NCBI GenBank assembly: GCA_965249645.1
Contig: CBDFML010000008.1
Coordinates: 1-64,000, forward strand
Length of the DNA: 64,000 nucleotides
Source of the DNA: CAVOEB01 sp965249645
Lineage (GTDB): Bacteria > Pseudomonadota > Alphaproteobacteria > UBA828 > JAPUJA01
Direction of reading: 5' to 3'
The notes under the pieces are model-generated. The model was not told where the DNA came from, searched no databases, and saw only the letters and a program-made list of their open reading frames with translations. This document shows positions 1-9,057 of this stretch, piece by piece (the stretch's first letter is position 1; each line of letters begins with the position of its first letter). Position numbers and translations under genes: made by a program.

Positions 1-1
1 G

Positions 2-736
2 AAGCTTCTGCGTCCCTCGACCGCGGCGATCTACGTCATGTTCTCGGCCATGATCTTTCTCGGCGGTGGCGTCCTCGGCACCTTCCACCACTTGTATTTT
101 GCCGGCATGCCGGAATCGGTTCTGGCGCTCGGGGCGGTGTTCTCGGCGCTCGAGGTCGTGCCGCTCGCGCTGATCGCCTTCGAGGCCCATGATCACTGGC
201 GCGCGGAACGGCAAGCGCCGTGGGTCCAGCGCTATCACCTGCCGCTGATGTTCTTCCTGGCGGTCGCGTTCTGGAACCTCGTCGGCGCCGGCGTGCTCGG
301 CTTCCTGATCAATCCACCGCTATCGCTTTATTACTTGCAGGGGTTGATGACCACGCCGACGCACGCCCACGCGGCGCTGTTCGGGGTCTACGGCATGCTC
401 GGCATCGGCCTCATGCTGCTGTGTCGCCGCGATCTTCCGCAGGCGGCCGGTGCGTGGTCCGACCGCACCCTGAAATGGGTGTTCTGGCTCTTCAACGGTG
501 GGCTGGCACTAATGGTGTTCGGCTCGCTTTTGCCGCAGGGCATCGTCCAGGCGCTGATCTCATTCGATCAAGGCTACTGGCACGCACGCACGCCTGAGCT
601 TCTGCATTCGCCGCTGATGGAGACGCTGGTGTGGTTGCGCGTACCGGGCGATATCGTGTTCGCGTTGGGGGCCCTGTTGCTGCTCATCTTCCTGGTACGG
701 ATGGAAGTCGGCTTGCGCACGAGCCGAGATCCATAG
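2..736 (+). CDS. norB: Nitric oxide reductase large subunit, quinol type (3' part)
   Basis: C-terminal part of a cytoplasmic-membrane haem-copper nitric oxide reductase, which reduces two NO to N2O. The frame is open to the left edge, so the 5' part lies outside the window. The motif GTFHHLYFAG carries the paired histidines that bind the active-site metals in this family. At least five hydrophobic helices follow, with a further conserved histidine pair in PTHAHAALFG and a final helix near the C terminus. The neighbouring nnrS remnant supports a role in nitric oxide metabolism. The qNor (single-subunit, quinol-fed) type is inferred from the general sequence style; the N-terminal extension that would prove it is not visible. 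Confidence 0.9.
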   Translation, partial: KLLRPSTAAIYVMFSAMIFLGGGVLGTFHHLYFAGMPESVLALGAVFSALEVVPLALIAFEAHDHWRAERQAPWVQRYHLPLMFFLAVAFWNLVGAGVLGFLINPPLSLYYLQGLMTTPTHAHAALFGVYGMLGIGLMLLCRRDLPQAAGAWSDRTLKWVFWLFNGGLALMVFGSLLPQGIVQALISFDQGYWHARTPELLHSPLMETLVWLRVPGDIVFALGALLLLIFLVRMEVGLRTSRDP

Positions 737-764
737 CGCGTCCCATGGGCGGCTCCGCGTCCGG

Positions 765-1393
765 CTAACTTTCCGCGGGCGGGCGAGTCAGGAGAGACCC
801 GTAGAGAACCAGGAAACCTGCGAAAGCGGAACACCACAAGATGGCGGACACGGCGTAGAGCGACCACACCCATTCCGGCAACACGCCGCCAACACACCGA
901 GCATGGCCAGCACGATCAGGTTGTGCCAATTCCTTCCGATGATGAACTGGAGCGGCATAACGCCGCCGAGAACAATGAGGCACGAGAGGTCGATCGCGGC
1001 GACAATCAAAGGCGGCAGGTAGCTCGAAACCGCTACCGCGCCGCGTCCGACAAGCCACAGGGTGAACAACCCAAACAGGGTCCATCCAACAACAAACAGG
1101 GTCCATCCAACAACTGGAGACCTGCCAACCCAATTTTGCACGGCCGTCAGCAGCAATCCGGCGACGACCGTACCCAGATATCCGAACTGCGCTTCATGGG
1201 CATGCCAGGACACGGAATCGAACGCTGTCGGCAGTTCCAGTCGCCCCGATAGCATCGACACCCAGAGCGTCATGCTCAGCGCCGCCCAGACCGTCGGTAC
1301 CAGAAACGGTCTTGCCCAACGTTGACGGGCCGACCTACGCTGTGGAGGGACTACGGTCGGCCCCTCAACTTGACCCGCGTCCGACTCTCTCAT
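765..1393 (-). pseudogene. nnrS: Decayed nnrS (NnrS family haem/copper membrane protein)
   Basis: NnrS proteins are about 400-residue, 12-helix membrane proteins that protect against nitric oxide stress. From the ATG at 1393 the frame gives a recognisable N-terminal half, including WHAHEAQFGYLGTVVAG and the LLTAVQNWVGR segment. It then breaks near 890-930. The family's last helix (WSLYAVSAILWCSAFAGF) continues in another frame and ends near 765. Roughly 150-200 middle residues are missing at the break, so the gene carries an internal deletion plus a frameshift. An in-frame 21-bp tandem duplication lies in the remaining part. A frame extends upstream of 1393 but does not resemble the family. 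Confidence 0.8.
1072..1113. repeat. 21-bp tandem duplication inside nnrS
   Basis: Two perfect adjacent 21-bp units. On the minus strand they encode VVGWTLF twice in a row within a membrane helix of the nnrS remnant. Confidence 0.95.
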
Positions 1394-1487
1394 GAGAAGT
1401 GGATCACTTAAAGGGGGCAGGCCACATGCACGACGGGAACACGTCGCGAGGAGGTCAGAACCATATTTTTGAGGAACCGTTGAAGAG

Positions 1488-1901
1488 ATGAGGACGAGCG
1501 TATTTCCATTGTGTGTCGGTCGCCGGCTGATGGCGAGTCTGTGTGCCAGCACGATCCTCGGGCTTTCCTCAGGCGCACTGGCCAACGATTGCGTGGTGAC
1601 CGACTGGGCGCTCGCACGTGGGATCGCCGCCAGCGTGCCGGTGGACAGGGGACTGCGGTTCAGCGTTGCCGACGGTCGGGTGTATGCCTACGTCAGGCTG
1701 AACTGTACTCGGGTCGGCGGACCGGTTACGTTCCGCTTTGAACGCAACGATGAGAACTATGCGGCGGTGCGCTTGCCAGTGCGGCCCACGGCCGGTTGGC
1801 GCACCTGGGCGTCGGTGCGGGCATTGCCGGGGAAGTGGCGAGTCACGCTGGAAATCGAGGGGCGCAGGTTGCTCGACGATGCATTCACCGTCAGTTGGTA
1901 G
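1488..1901 (+). CDS. Exported DUF2914-domain protein
   Basis: A 137-residue protein with a signal peptide (positively charged start, hydrophobic stretch, SSGALA cleavage region near residue 32) and then a compact domain. The domain carries the DUF2914 pattern: a YAYVRLN strand, a WRTWASV segment, and GKWRVTLE followed by LLDDAFTV at the end. DUF2914 proteins are periplasmic and of unknown function. It runs divergently from the nnrS remnant, with about 95 bp between the two starts. The ATG at 1488 has a GAGGA-like ribosome site upstream; an internal ATG at 1530 is a possible alternative start. Confidence 0.75.
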   Translation: MRTSVFPLCVGRRLMASLCASTILGLSSGALANDCVVTDWALARGIAASVPVDRGLRFSVADGRVYAYVRLNCTRVGGPVTFRFERNDENYAAVRLPVRPTAGWRTWASVRALPGKWRVTLEIEGRRLLDDAFTVSW

Positions 1902-1924
1902 GCGGCAGGGGAGGCAGGCTTGGT

Positions 1925-2561
1925 CAGGCACGCTCGCCGAGCCGTTGTAGACGAGCACGGGCGGCGCCTTGCCGGCATCGATATCTGGCCAGGTGAGCTT
2001 GCCACTTGTAATCCGGAGAAACCTCTCGGCGATCGCCCGTTCGGCCCGGTACAGGCCACCGAGGAATATACAAGGCGTTCCGCCAACCGTGTCCGCGCCC
2101 ACCGTTCCCTCGGCCAGTTCGAGGTCCAGAGCGGTCTGAACCAACGCGTTTGGGACTTCCAGCAATTCGACGGCGAGCGGCGCAAGTGCCTCGGACGGCA
2201 GGCCGCAATGACCGTCGTCCATCGCCTCGGTGAGCGCATAGACAATGCCCGCGCGCACCCGGATCATGGCCGTCTTCTCGATGCCCTCGATCGACGACGG
2301 CTCCGAGGTGCGCATAAAGCGCGCCTTGAATTGCTGACCATGGGTGCGGTCGTTGATCCATTCCCCCGATGCCGTAATCCACTCCCCGGCCGAGACCATG
2401 GCGGCATGGCCGACCACCGTCACGAGATCGCGATGGCCGCGCGCCTTGGTTCTCAGAACGCAGAACCCGTTATCGGCATTGTGGAACGTCACGCGCTCGA
2501 CGAGGCCGGCCAGAACCTCCTGGGCCGAATCTTCCGGTTGTTGCCTGATCGCCCCGGTCAC
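1925..2561 (-). pseudogene. recD2: Decayed recD2-type helicase (N-terminal fragment)
   Basis: RecD2 is a roughly 730-residue 5'-3' superfamily 1 DNA helicase. The GTG at 2561 begins a clear N-terminal domain (RVTFHNADNGFCVLR, then a HRDLVTVVGHAA segment). After EGIEK the sequence jumps to TAMIRVRAG, which in the family belongs far downstream, so a block of about 100 residues is missing. The following helical segment ends near KLTWPDIDAGKAP, before any Walker A motif, and unrelated sequence follows. No ATPase domain remains, so the product cannot be a helicase. The start overlaps the stop of the upstream gene as GTGA. Confidence 0.8.
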
Positions 2562-2935
2562 GACGTACCCAGCGTATTGGCGGTCAACAATTCCTTGACG
2601 ACATGGAACTGCCGCGCCCGCTCCGCGGCCGCAGTCGGGTGTTCGAAGTCCAGATCATCGTCTTCAATGACGGCCAAGGCGGACTCACGATGCTCGCGCT
2701 CGATGCGTGCGAGGTGCACTTGTAGCTCTTGCGCCGTGAACATCTGCCGCACCCGGGACACAAACCGGGGCAGTTTGCGGGCGAATTCGGGATGCTGGGC
2801 GGCCGCTTTGGCGAAGTGCAGCAGTCTCTCGGCGATCACGTAATCGAAGGCCGCCTTGAGACCGTACCATAGCTTGCTGATCTCGGCGGCGTCACACTGC
2901 TCCATCCACTTATGATGCCAATTGCGCTCCCTCAT
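2558..2935 (-). CDS. Hypothetical protein preceding recD2
   Basis: A 125-residue charged, probably cytoplasmic protein, translationally coupled by a 4-bp overlap to the recD2 remnant. It is rich in arginine, glutamate and aromatic residues (LWYGLKAAFDYVIAERLL, then a FVSRVRQMFTAQEL segment) and mostly helical by eye. I do not recognise a family. The coupling suggests a role related to the helicase that has since decayed. The start at 2935 is chosen because the part upstream of it is low-complexity; 2965 is also possible. Confidence 0.6.
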   Translation of the reverse strand: MRERNWHHKWMEQCDAAEISKLWYGLKAAFDYVIAERLLHFAKAAAQHPEFARKLPRFVSRVRQMFTAQELQVHLARIEREHRESALAVIEDDDLDFEHPTAAAERARQFHVVKELLTANTLGTS

Positions 2936-3166
2936 CCGCCGGCTCTCCCCTCCGCCATCGCGCAATCGATTACACCATTGCGAGTTTCGCTTGGCATGCC
3001 CTGTTCCCCGTCAGCGCTTATGGGACAAATTGAGGTAATTGGATAACGGATGAGAACGGCGGCGCAATAATCCCCCACTGAAGCGGCCGGTTGATCCGGC
3101 TGTGGCGGACCAAAATGGGACCGTCTATAGCCTTCTGTCAGGGTTGCTCTGACTGGAAGGCGGGGG

Positions 3167-4666
3167 ATGTATCGGGTGGAGTTGTACGCGCGGGTCCGGC
3201 GGGCGTGTCGTGTCGAGGGGATGAGCACCCGCGAGGCCTCGCGGGTGTTCGGGCTGGACCGCAAGACGGTGCGCAAGATGCTGTCGTTCTCGGTGCCGCC
3301 GGGATATCGCCGGAGCGTGCCGCGGAGGCGTCCGAAGCTGGACGCATTCACGGGGATTATCGATCGGATCCTGGAGGACGATCGGACCAGCCACCACAAG
3401 CAACGGCACACGGCGAAGCGGATCTTCGACCGTCTCCGGGACGAGTACGGGTTCACCGGCGGCTACACCATCGTGAAGGACTATGTCCGTGAGCGGCGGC
3501 TTCGGTCGCGCGAGATGCTCGTGCCGCTCGTCCATTCCCCCGGCCACGCCCAGGCGGACTTCGGCGAGGCGATGGCGGTGATCGGCGGTGTGGCGCGCAA
3601 GGTCCACTTCCTTGCCTTCGACCTTCCCCACAGTGATGGTTGCTTCGTGAAGGCCTATCCGGCGGAGACGACCGAGGCGTTCTGCGATGGCCACAACGCG
3701 GCGGTTGCGTTCTTCGGCGGCGTCCCCCGCTCCATCCTGTACGACAACACCAAGCTGGCGGTTGCCCGCATCCTGGGCGATGGAAAGCGGCAGCGAGCGC
3801 GCGTCTTCACGGAGCTGCAATCCCACTATCTGTTCGAGGACAGGTTCGGCCGGCCGGGCAAGGGCAACGACAAAGGCAAGGTCGAGGGACTGGTCGGCTT
3901 CATCCGGCGGAACTTCCTGGTCCCCGTCCCGCGGGCCGAGAGCTTCGAGGCGCTGAACGATGATCTCGCGGGACAGTGCCGCCGGCGCCAGGCGGCGCGG
4001 CTGCGGGGTCACAAGGAGACCATCGGCGAGCGCCTCGCGCGGGATCGCCAAGCTCTGCTACCGCTACCCCCGGCACCATACGATGCCTGCGACAAGCGTC
4101 CCGGGCGGGTGAGTTCGCTGTCGCTGGTGCGCTACCGCGGCAACGACTACTCCGTACCCGTGGCCTACGGCCACCGCGAGGGACTGATCCGGGGCTATGT
4201 CGACGAGGTGATGATCAGCTGCGGGGCCGAGGTGATCGCCCGGCACCGCCGGTCCTATGACAGCGAGGACCTGATCTTCGACCCGCTGCATTATCTGCCA
4301 TTGATCGAGCAGAAGATCGGCGCCCTCGACCAGGCCGCGCCGGTGGCGGGCTGGGACCTGCCCGAGGCCTTCATCACTCTGCGACGCCTGCTCGAAGCCC
4401 GCATGGGCAAGGCGGGCAAGCGCGAGTACGTCCAGGTGTTGCGTCTGCTGGAGACCTTCCGGCCCGAGGAGGTCGAGGGTGCGGTCGGCGACGCCCTGCG
4501 GCTTGGCGCGATCGGCTTCGATGCCGTCAAGCACCTGGTGCTGTGTCGGACCGAGCGACGGCCGCCTCGACTGGATCTCGACGTCTATCCGTACCTGCCG
4601 CGCGCCCGGGTCGCGATAACGTCTGCCAAATCGTACATGAGCCTGCTGTCGGGGCTCCGCGCATGA
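3167..4666 (+). CDS. istA: IS21-family transposase IstA
   Basis: A 499-residue transposase that cuts and joins the element ends. The N-terminal part has a helix-turn-helix (REASRVFGLDRKTVRKML). The DDE catalytic core shows QADFGEA (Asp near residue 132), LYDNTKLAV (Asp near 192) and KGKVEGLV (Glu near 240). The C-terminal region is typical of IstA. It overlaps istB by 4 bp (ATGA), so the two are translated together. Full family length, no damage seen. Confidence 0.93.
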   Translation: MYRVELYARVRRACRVEGMSTREASRVFGLDRKTVRKMLSFSVPPGYRRSVPRRRPKLDAFTGIIDRILEDDRTSHHKQRHTAKRIFDRLRDEYGFTGGYTIVKDYVRERRLRSREMLVPLVHSPGHAQADFGEAMAVIGGVARKVHFLAFDLPHSDGCFVKAYPAETTEAFCDGHNAAVAFFGGVPRSILYDNTKLAVARILGDGKRQRARVFTELQSHYLFEDRFGRPGKGNDKGKVEGLVGFIRRNFLVPVPRAESFEALNDDLAGQCRRRQAARLRGHKETIGERLARDRQALLPLPPAPYDACDKRPGRVSSLSLVRYRGNDYSVPVAYGHREGLIRGYVDEVMISCGAEVIARHRRSYDSEDLIFDPLHYLPLIEQKIGALDQAAPVAGWDLPEAFITLRRLLEARMGKAGKREYVQVLRLLETFRPEEVEGAVGDALRLGAIGFDAVKHLVLCRTERRPPRLDLDVYPYLPRARVAITSAKSYMSLLSGLRA

Positions 4667-5427
4667 CCGACACGCCGCAGGTGCTGCTCGTCCACCACCT
4701 CAAGAGGCTGAAGCTGCCGACGTTCCTGAGGGAGTACGACAAGATCGCCCGGCAGTGTGCCTCGGAAGGCGTCGACCACGTTCGCTATCTTCTGCGTCTT
4801 GCCGAGCTCGAGCTGATCGACCGCGAGCGCCGCATGGTCGAGCGGCGCATCAAGGCGGCGCGCTTCCCCGTGATCAAGAGCCTCGACAGCTTCGACTTCA
4901 AGGTCATCCCCTCGCTCAACAAGACGCTGGTCCTGGAGCTGGCCCGCTGCGCGTACATCGAGCGCCGCGAGAACCTCATCGCGCTCGGCAACAGCGGCAC
5001 CGGCAAGACCCACATCGCCCTCGGTCTCGGCCTGGCGGCCTGCCAGAAGGGCCTCTCGGTCGGCTTCATCACCGCCGCCGCACTGGTCCACGAGCTCATC
5101 GAGGCCCGCGATGACAAGCAGCTGCTGAGGTTCCAGAAGAAGCTCGCCACCTACAAGCTTCTGATCGTCGACGAACTCGGCTTCGTGCCGCTGTCCAAGA
5201 CCGGCGCCGAGCTCCTGTTCGAGGTGTTCAGCCAGCGCTACGAGCGGGGCTCGACCCTGGTCACCACCAATCTGCCCTTCGACGAATGGACCGAGGTGTT
5301 CGGCTCCGAGCGCCTCACCGGCGCTCTCCTCGAGCGCCTCACCCACCACGTCAACATCCTCGAGATGAATGGCGAGAGCTACAGGCTCAACCAGAGCCGC
5401 AGGCGTCAAACCCCGACGGCGAACTGA
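4663..5427 (+). CDS. istB: IS21-family helper ATPase IstB
   Basis: A 254-residue AAA+ ATPase of the DnaC/IstB type that selects target DNA and activates IstA. The Walker A motif GNSGTGKTHIA lies near residue 108 and the Walker B motif LLIVDELGFVPLS near residue 165. The start is the ATG that overlaps the istA stop; a longer in-frame start at 4543 lies inside istA and is less likely. Confidence 0.93.
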   Translation: MTDTPQVLLVHHLKRLKLPTFLREYDKIARQCASEGVDHVRYLLRLAELELIDRERRMVERRIKAARFPVIKSLDSFDFKVIPSLNKTLVLELARCAYIERRENLIALGNSGTGKTHIALGLGLAACQKGLSVGFITAAALVHELIEARDDKQLLRFQKKLATYKLLIVDELGFVPLSKTGAELLFEVFSQRYERGSTLVTTNLPFDEWTEVFGSERLTGALLERLTHHVNILEMNGESYRLNQSRRRQTPTAN

Positions 5428-5618
5428 ACCGACCACCCAGCCCACGCTTGACCCCGTGGGCCCACAGGTCCCTCCCGCGCGCGCCGCCGCGTCGGCCTGT
5501 TGAGGGCACGCCGCGTCGCACGCGGGGCCCTCCCATGGACTACGGGGACAAGCCCGCAGCCGCCAAGTGGTCCCTTCTTACACCGCCACGGTGGTCCCTT
5601 TTTGCTCCGCCATTGACA

Positions 5619-5957
5619 GGCGCGGTGGCGAACCGGGGCGATTACAGGCTCAGCGCCCGCACCGACACCGTGCTCACCCTCGAGAACACCCCTGGCAACG
5701 CAATTGCGAGCGCGACGGGAACCGACGTTACCGTCTACCGTTGGCGGCCCATCTGGTCGACCAAGGTGGCCGCGCGCGCAGGCTTGGACGGCTATCCGGC
5801 CCATCCCGGCCTCGATCCCGTCCAGATGCCCTGGCTCGATGCCGCGGGCGACCGCTGGCTGCTGCTGACAGACACCCTCGCTAGCCGGCTGCCCGAGAAC
5901 GCCAACAGCGCCGTCACCGGCAATGTCCACGTCACCCTGTTCGGAGGCGACTACTGA
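5619..5957 (+). pseudogene. 3' fragment of a phage tail-region gene
   Basis: The last 112 residues of a protein whose 5' part was replaced by the IS21 element at 5618. It has a beta-rich look (DYRLSARTDTVLTLEN, then VYRWRPIWSTKVAARAG) and ends GNVHVTLFGGDY. Its stop overlaps the start of the next gene (TGATG), so it belongs to the same phage operon. No family recognised. Confidence 0.6.
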
Positions 5958-7474
5958 TGATGAACTCCACCGTCACCGCCGATCTGCCGCGCCGCCGCCC
6001 GCCGCCGCGCCCACACAAGCTGCCGGCGAGCCAGCGCTGTATCGGGCTCCTCAACGGCGAGGCCTCGTATCCGGGCAAGGGCTGCGCCTCCGACATCACC
6101 TATTACTACATGGCCTTCGTGATGGCCGACGGCACCGTCCGCATGTCCGGGACCAACGGCGATCACCAACTCGCCATGGCGGGCAATGCTTACAACCCCC
6201 AGCACCTGCATTACCTGGTGTGGGACAACCGCACCAATGCCGACCATCCGGTCTCCGGACGGCCTCGCTATGTGGTCGGCTCCTATAGCTCCGTCGCCAT
6301 GCTGACCGATGACGGCGACGTCGTCACCTGGGGCTATAACGGCCATGGCCAGCAGGGCCGCGGGCACACCACCGGCAACGGCATCGCGCGCTCGATCGAT
6401 GCGAGCGATATCGGCCGCGCCTCGGGTATCCCGGGCCGCGACGTCATCAAGCTTGACCTGGTGCGGGGTTATCCGACCCACTCGTCGGCCCTCTACGCGC
6501 TGTGCCGGGACGGCAGCCTGTGGGCCTGGGGTTACGGCGGTTACGGCAATCTCGCTCAAGGCGCGACCGCCAATGCCTACAGCCCGGTGCGCTGCAGGAA
6601 GACCGGCGATGTACCGCTCGAGGACGTGATCGAGTTCTGGCCCGGCCATGGCGACCTTAATGCTTGTTTCACGCTGACCCGCGACGGCACGCTGTGGGCG
6701 GCCGGCGCCAACAACTGGGGCAAGCTCGGCGTCGACGACGGTGAGATTAACAAGAGCCTGTTCGCCGAAGTGGCGGGGCTGCCGGGCAGCTCCCGGATCA
6801 GGAAGGTCGCACCCTGCGGCTCCAGCCGCGGCGCGGCGACCGCGGTGCTATGCAAGGACGGCAGTATCTGGACCGCGGGCTATGGCGGCCAAGGGTTCCA
6901 CGGCAACGGCATCATCACGGATCGCCACCTCTTCGAGCAGCTGCCGCTGCCGGCCGGGGTGGCCGCCGCCACCGGTCTCTGGGGCGGCGGCGAGTATCCC
7001 CAGCTCTGGTTCAATGGCGACGACGGCAATACCTACGCCTGCGGCTATAACGGCCAGGGCCAGCTCGGCATCGGCAACATCACCAATAACATCACCGCGC
7101 CGACCCGGGTCGCGCTCCCGGACGGCGTCACCGCGCGCATGATCTCCACCGGCGGCGCCCTCGCCGCCGCCCATTACCATTCCACGGTCATGCTGGGCTC
7201 CGACGGCCGGGTCTATTCCTGCGGTCATTACGGCCAATCCGGCGCCTGGGGGGCCGGTGGGGCCGCGACCCCGCTGCAATGGCCGCTGCCGGTCCCGCCG
7301 GACGAATGGGACGCGGTCGAGGTGGTGGCGCACGGCTACACCTCGGAGGCTGGCTTCTTCGTGCGCCTGGCCCGCGGCACCGTCTGGGCCGCCGGTCGCA
7401 ATGCCTACAACAAGCTCGGCGTCGAGGGCGGCGCTTACGACCCGACGGTGATGGCCCGGGTCGAGCTCTATTAG
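5957..7474 (+). CDS. RCC1-like beta-propeller protein in phage tail module
   Basis: A 505-residue protein built from about seven RCC1-type blades. They are marked by WGYNGHGQQGRG, WGYGGYGNLAQG, AGANNWGKLGV, AGYGGQGFHGNG, CGYNGQGQLGIG, CGHYGQSGAWG and AGRNAYNKLGV. RCC1 repeats fold into a propeller that binds proteins or other ligands. No signal peptide is present. It sits in a tightly packed operon between a truncated tail gene and further tail genes, overlapping the first by one base, so a virion surface or receptor-binding role is a reasonable inference. A direct function is not shown by the sequence. Confidence 0.8.
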   Translation: MMNSTVTADLPRRRPPPRPHKLPASQRCIGLLNGEASYPGKGCASDITYYYMAFVMADGTVRMSGTNGDHQLAMAGNAYNPQHLHYLVWDNRTNADHPVSGRPRYVVGSYSSVAMLTDDGDVVTWGYNGHGQQGRGHTTGNGIARSIDASDIGRASGIPGRDVIKLDLVRGYPTHSSALYALCRDGSLWAWGYGGYGNLAQGATANAYSPVRCRKTGDVPLEDVIEFWPGHGDLNACFTLTRDGTLWAAGANNWGKLGVDDGEINKSLFAEVAGLPGSSRIRKVAPCGSSRGAATAVLCKDGSIWTAGYGGQGFHGNGIITDRHLFEQLPLPAGVAAATGLWGGGEYPQLWFNGDDGNTYACGYNGQGQLGIGNITNNITAPTRVALPDGVTARMISTGGALAAAHYHSTVMLGSDGRVYSCGHYGQSGAWGAGGAATPLQWPLPVPPDEWDAVEVVAHGYTSEAGFFVRLARGTVWAAGRNAYNKLGVEGGAYDPTVMARVELY

Positions 7475-7484
7475 GGGAGCGTAC

Positions 7485-8024
7485 ATGCACATCATCAGCT
7501 ATGTGGAATCGGAGACCGGCGCGCACTTCCTGCCGCCGACCGACTGGCTCGACGGCGCCTTCACCTGGCTCTGCCAACTCGACAGCCGCGACTATGCCCG
7601 CGTCGCCTCGCTCGATTACGGCAAGCAGGACGCCGGCGTCGATCTCAAGACCCACGATCTTGACGAGGAGACCGATCTCGCCGGCAGGCTCGACGCGCTC
7701 GCCGTCGACCGCATCCAGGTGCGCACGCGCCGGGCCGAGCGCTACGCCCGCGAGATGCCGGTCACCGATCAGCTCGACGCCATCCTTAAAGCGCTGAACC
7801 AGCTGCGCCTCGCCGGCACCGGGTTGCCGAAGGACATGGACGCGCTCATCGGCTCCTGGCTCGCGGTCAAGCGCGCCTATCCCAAGCCCGATCTGCTGTC
7901 CGCGTCGGAGCCGACGCCGACGTCCGATAAGCCGGAATCCGATCTGGGCCCGGGGCCCGATGCACCAGAGGCGCCTGAAGACGCCGCGTCCGATCGGGAC
8001 CCACCCGGCGTCGCCAGGCGTTGA
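7485..8024 (+). CDS. Phage tail-module protein of unknown function
   Basis: A 179-residue protein. Residues 1-60 are mixed, the middle is helical (DQLDAILKALNQLRLAG, PKDMDALIGSWLAVKRAY), and the last 40 residues are a proline-, aspartate- and serine-rich tail likely to be disordered. It starts 10 bp after the RCC1-like gene and its stop is one base before the next start (TGAGATG), so it is part of the tail operon. A role in tail assembly is inferred from position only. Confidence 0.65.
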   Translation: MHIISYVESETGAHFLPPTDWLDGAFTWLCQLDSRDYARVASLDYGKQDAGVDLKTHDLDEETDLAGRLDALAVDRIQVRTRRAERYAREMPVTDQLDAILKALNQLRLAGTGLPKDMDALIGSWLAVKRAYPKPDLLSASEPTPTSDKPESDLGPGPDAPEAPEDAASDRDPPGVARR

Positions 8025-8025
8025 G

Positions 8026-8652
8026 ATGCCCGATCCGGCCCTCGAACAGACGATCCGAGAGGCCTACGCCTCGGCACCGTCCGACACCGTCATCCTGCAT
8101 ACCCTCGAGCTGCGCCATCCCGCCTTCATGGATGACGAGGGCGAGCCGACCGCGATCCGCGTAGTGCGGAACTTTGCCGACGAGGCAAGCTGGTTGAGCC
8201 TCGGGGGCGCGGAGGTGCAGGCGGTGCTTGACGCCATGCCGACGCAAGCGCGCGACCTGGTCGGCCTGGTGGCCCGCCTGGAAGAAGACGCGCCCAAGGA
8301 TGGCGGGCGGATGGTGCCCTTCGTGGCACTCGCCTTCGATCTCGAGCTGCCGCCCGTCGACACCGCGCCGGTGCCCGAGATCGCGGTCACGCTCGACAAT
8401 GTGAGCCGCGAGATCGTCCGCCATCTCGATGCCGCCGCGACCAGCCTCGAGATCGTCGAGGTGACCTACCGGCCCTATCTCTCGACCGATCTCGAAGGCC
8501 CGCAGATGGACCCGCCGATCACCTTGACGCTGACCGAGGTCGAGGTCGACGTCTTCCGCGCCACCGGCCGCGCCCGCATGCTCGATATCGGCAACCGGGC
8601 GTTTCCGGCCGAGACCTATACCGCGAAGCGGTTCCCCGGGCTCACCCGCTAG
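8026..8652 (+). CDS. DUF1833 phage tail protein
   Basis: A 208-residue protein with the pattern of DUF1833, a phage family encoded next to NlpC/P60 tail peptidases. It has HTLELRHPAF near the N terminus, RVVRNFADE, then a beta-rich middle (VPFVALAFDLELP, EIAVTLDNVSREI, VEVTYRPYLS) and a closing LTLTEVEVDVF segment. The start at 8026 follows the previous stop directly. It probably takes part in tail-tip assembly, by family context. Confidence 0.75.
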   Translation: MPDPALEQTIREAYASAPSDTVILHTLELRHPAFMDDEGEPTAIRVVRNFADEASWLSLGGAEVQAVLDAMPTQARDLVGLVARLEEDAPKDGGRMVPFVALAFDLELPPVDTAPVPEIAVTLDNVSREIVRHLDAAATSLEIVEVTYRPYLSTDLEGPQMDPPITLTLTEVEVDVFRATGRARMLDIGNRAFPAETYTAKRFPGLTR

Positions 8653-9057
8653 ATGCACTGGGCCGAAGACCTGATCGGCCGCCCGTGGCAAGTAGGCGGG
8701 CGAGGACCGGCTGCGTTCGACTGCTGGGGCCTTGCGCGCTGGTGCTGGCGTGAGCGCTTCCGCATCGAGGTGCCCGAAATCCCCGTCGATGCCGCGAACC
8801 TGCGCGCCGTGCTCTCCGGCTTCCGCGATCATCCCGAAAGGGAGCGTTGGAAGCTCGTTGAACGGCCGCGCGAGGGCGACGGTGTGCTGATGCGCCAGTC
8901 CCGCCATCCGGTGCATGTGGGGATCTGGCTCAATGTCGACGGCGGCGGCGTGCTCCATGCCGCCCGCGATATCGGCGTGGTGTTCCAGCCACCCGTCGAT
9001 CTCACGGCCCATGGCTGGCGCATCGAGGGTTTCTACCGCTTTACCGGAGATGTCTGA
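8653..9057 (+). CDS. NlpC/P60 family tail-tip peptidase
   Basis: A 134-residue cysteine peptidase domain. FDCWGLARWCW holds the catalytic cysteine and HVGIWLN the catalytic histidine, in the order and spacing of NlpC/P60 endopeptidases that cut peptidoglycan stem peptides. Tail-borne versions open the cell wall during DNA entry. The ATG follows the previous stop with no gap, and the stop overlaps the next start by one base. Confidence 0.85.
   Translation: MHWAEDLIGRPWQVGGRGPAAFDCWGLARWCWRERFRIEVPEIPVDAANLRAVLSGFRDHPERERWKLVERPREGDGVLMRQSRHPVHVGIWLNVDGGGVLHAARDIGVVFQPPVDLTAHGWRIEGFYRFTGDV

Larger units (their letters stand above)
3051..5618 (+). mobile_element. IS21-family insertion sequence, copy 1 (complete)
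   Basis: A 2,568-bp element with istA and istB. The left end begins TGAGAACGGCGGCGCAATAA. The right end, read inward, begins TGTCAATGGCGGAGCAAAAA, so the ends are imperfect inverted repeats. The same ends occur in two other elements here. The bases either side (ATAACGGA and GGCGCGGT) do not form a target duplication, which suggests recombination with another copy after insertion. The left flank is the recD2 region and the right flank cuts into a phage tail gene. Confidence 0.92.
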
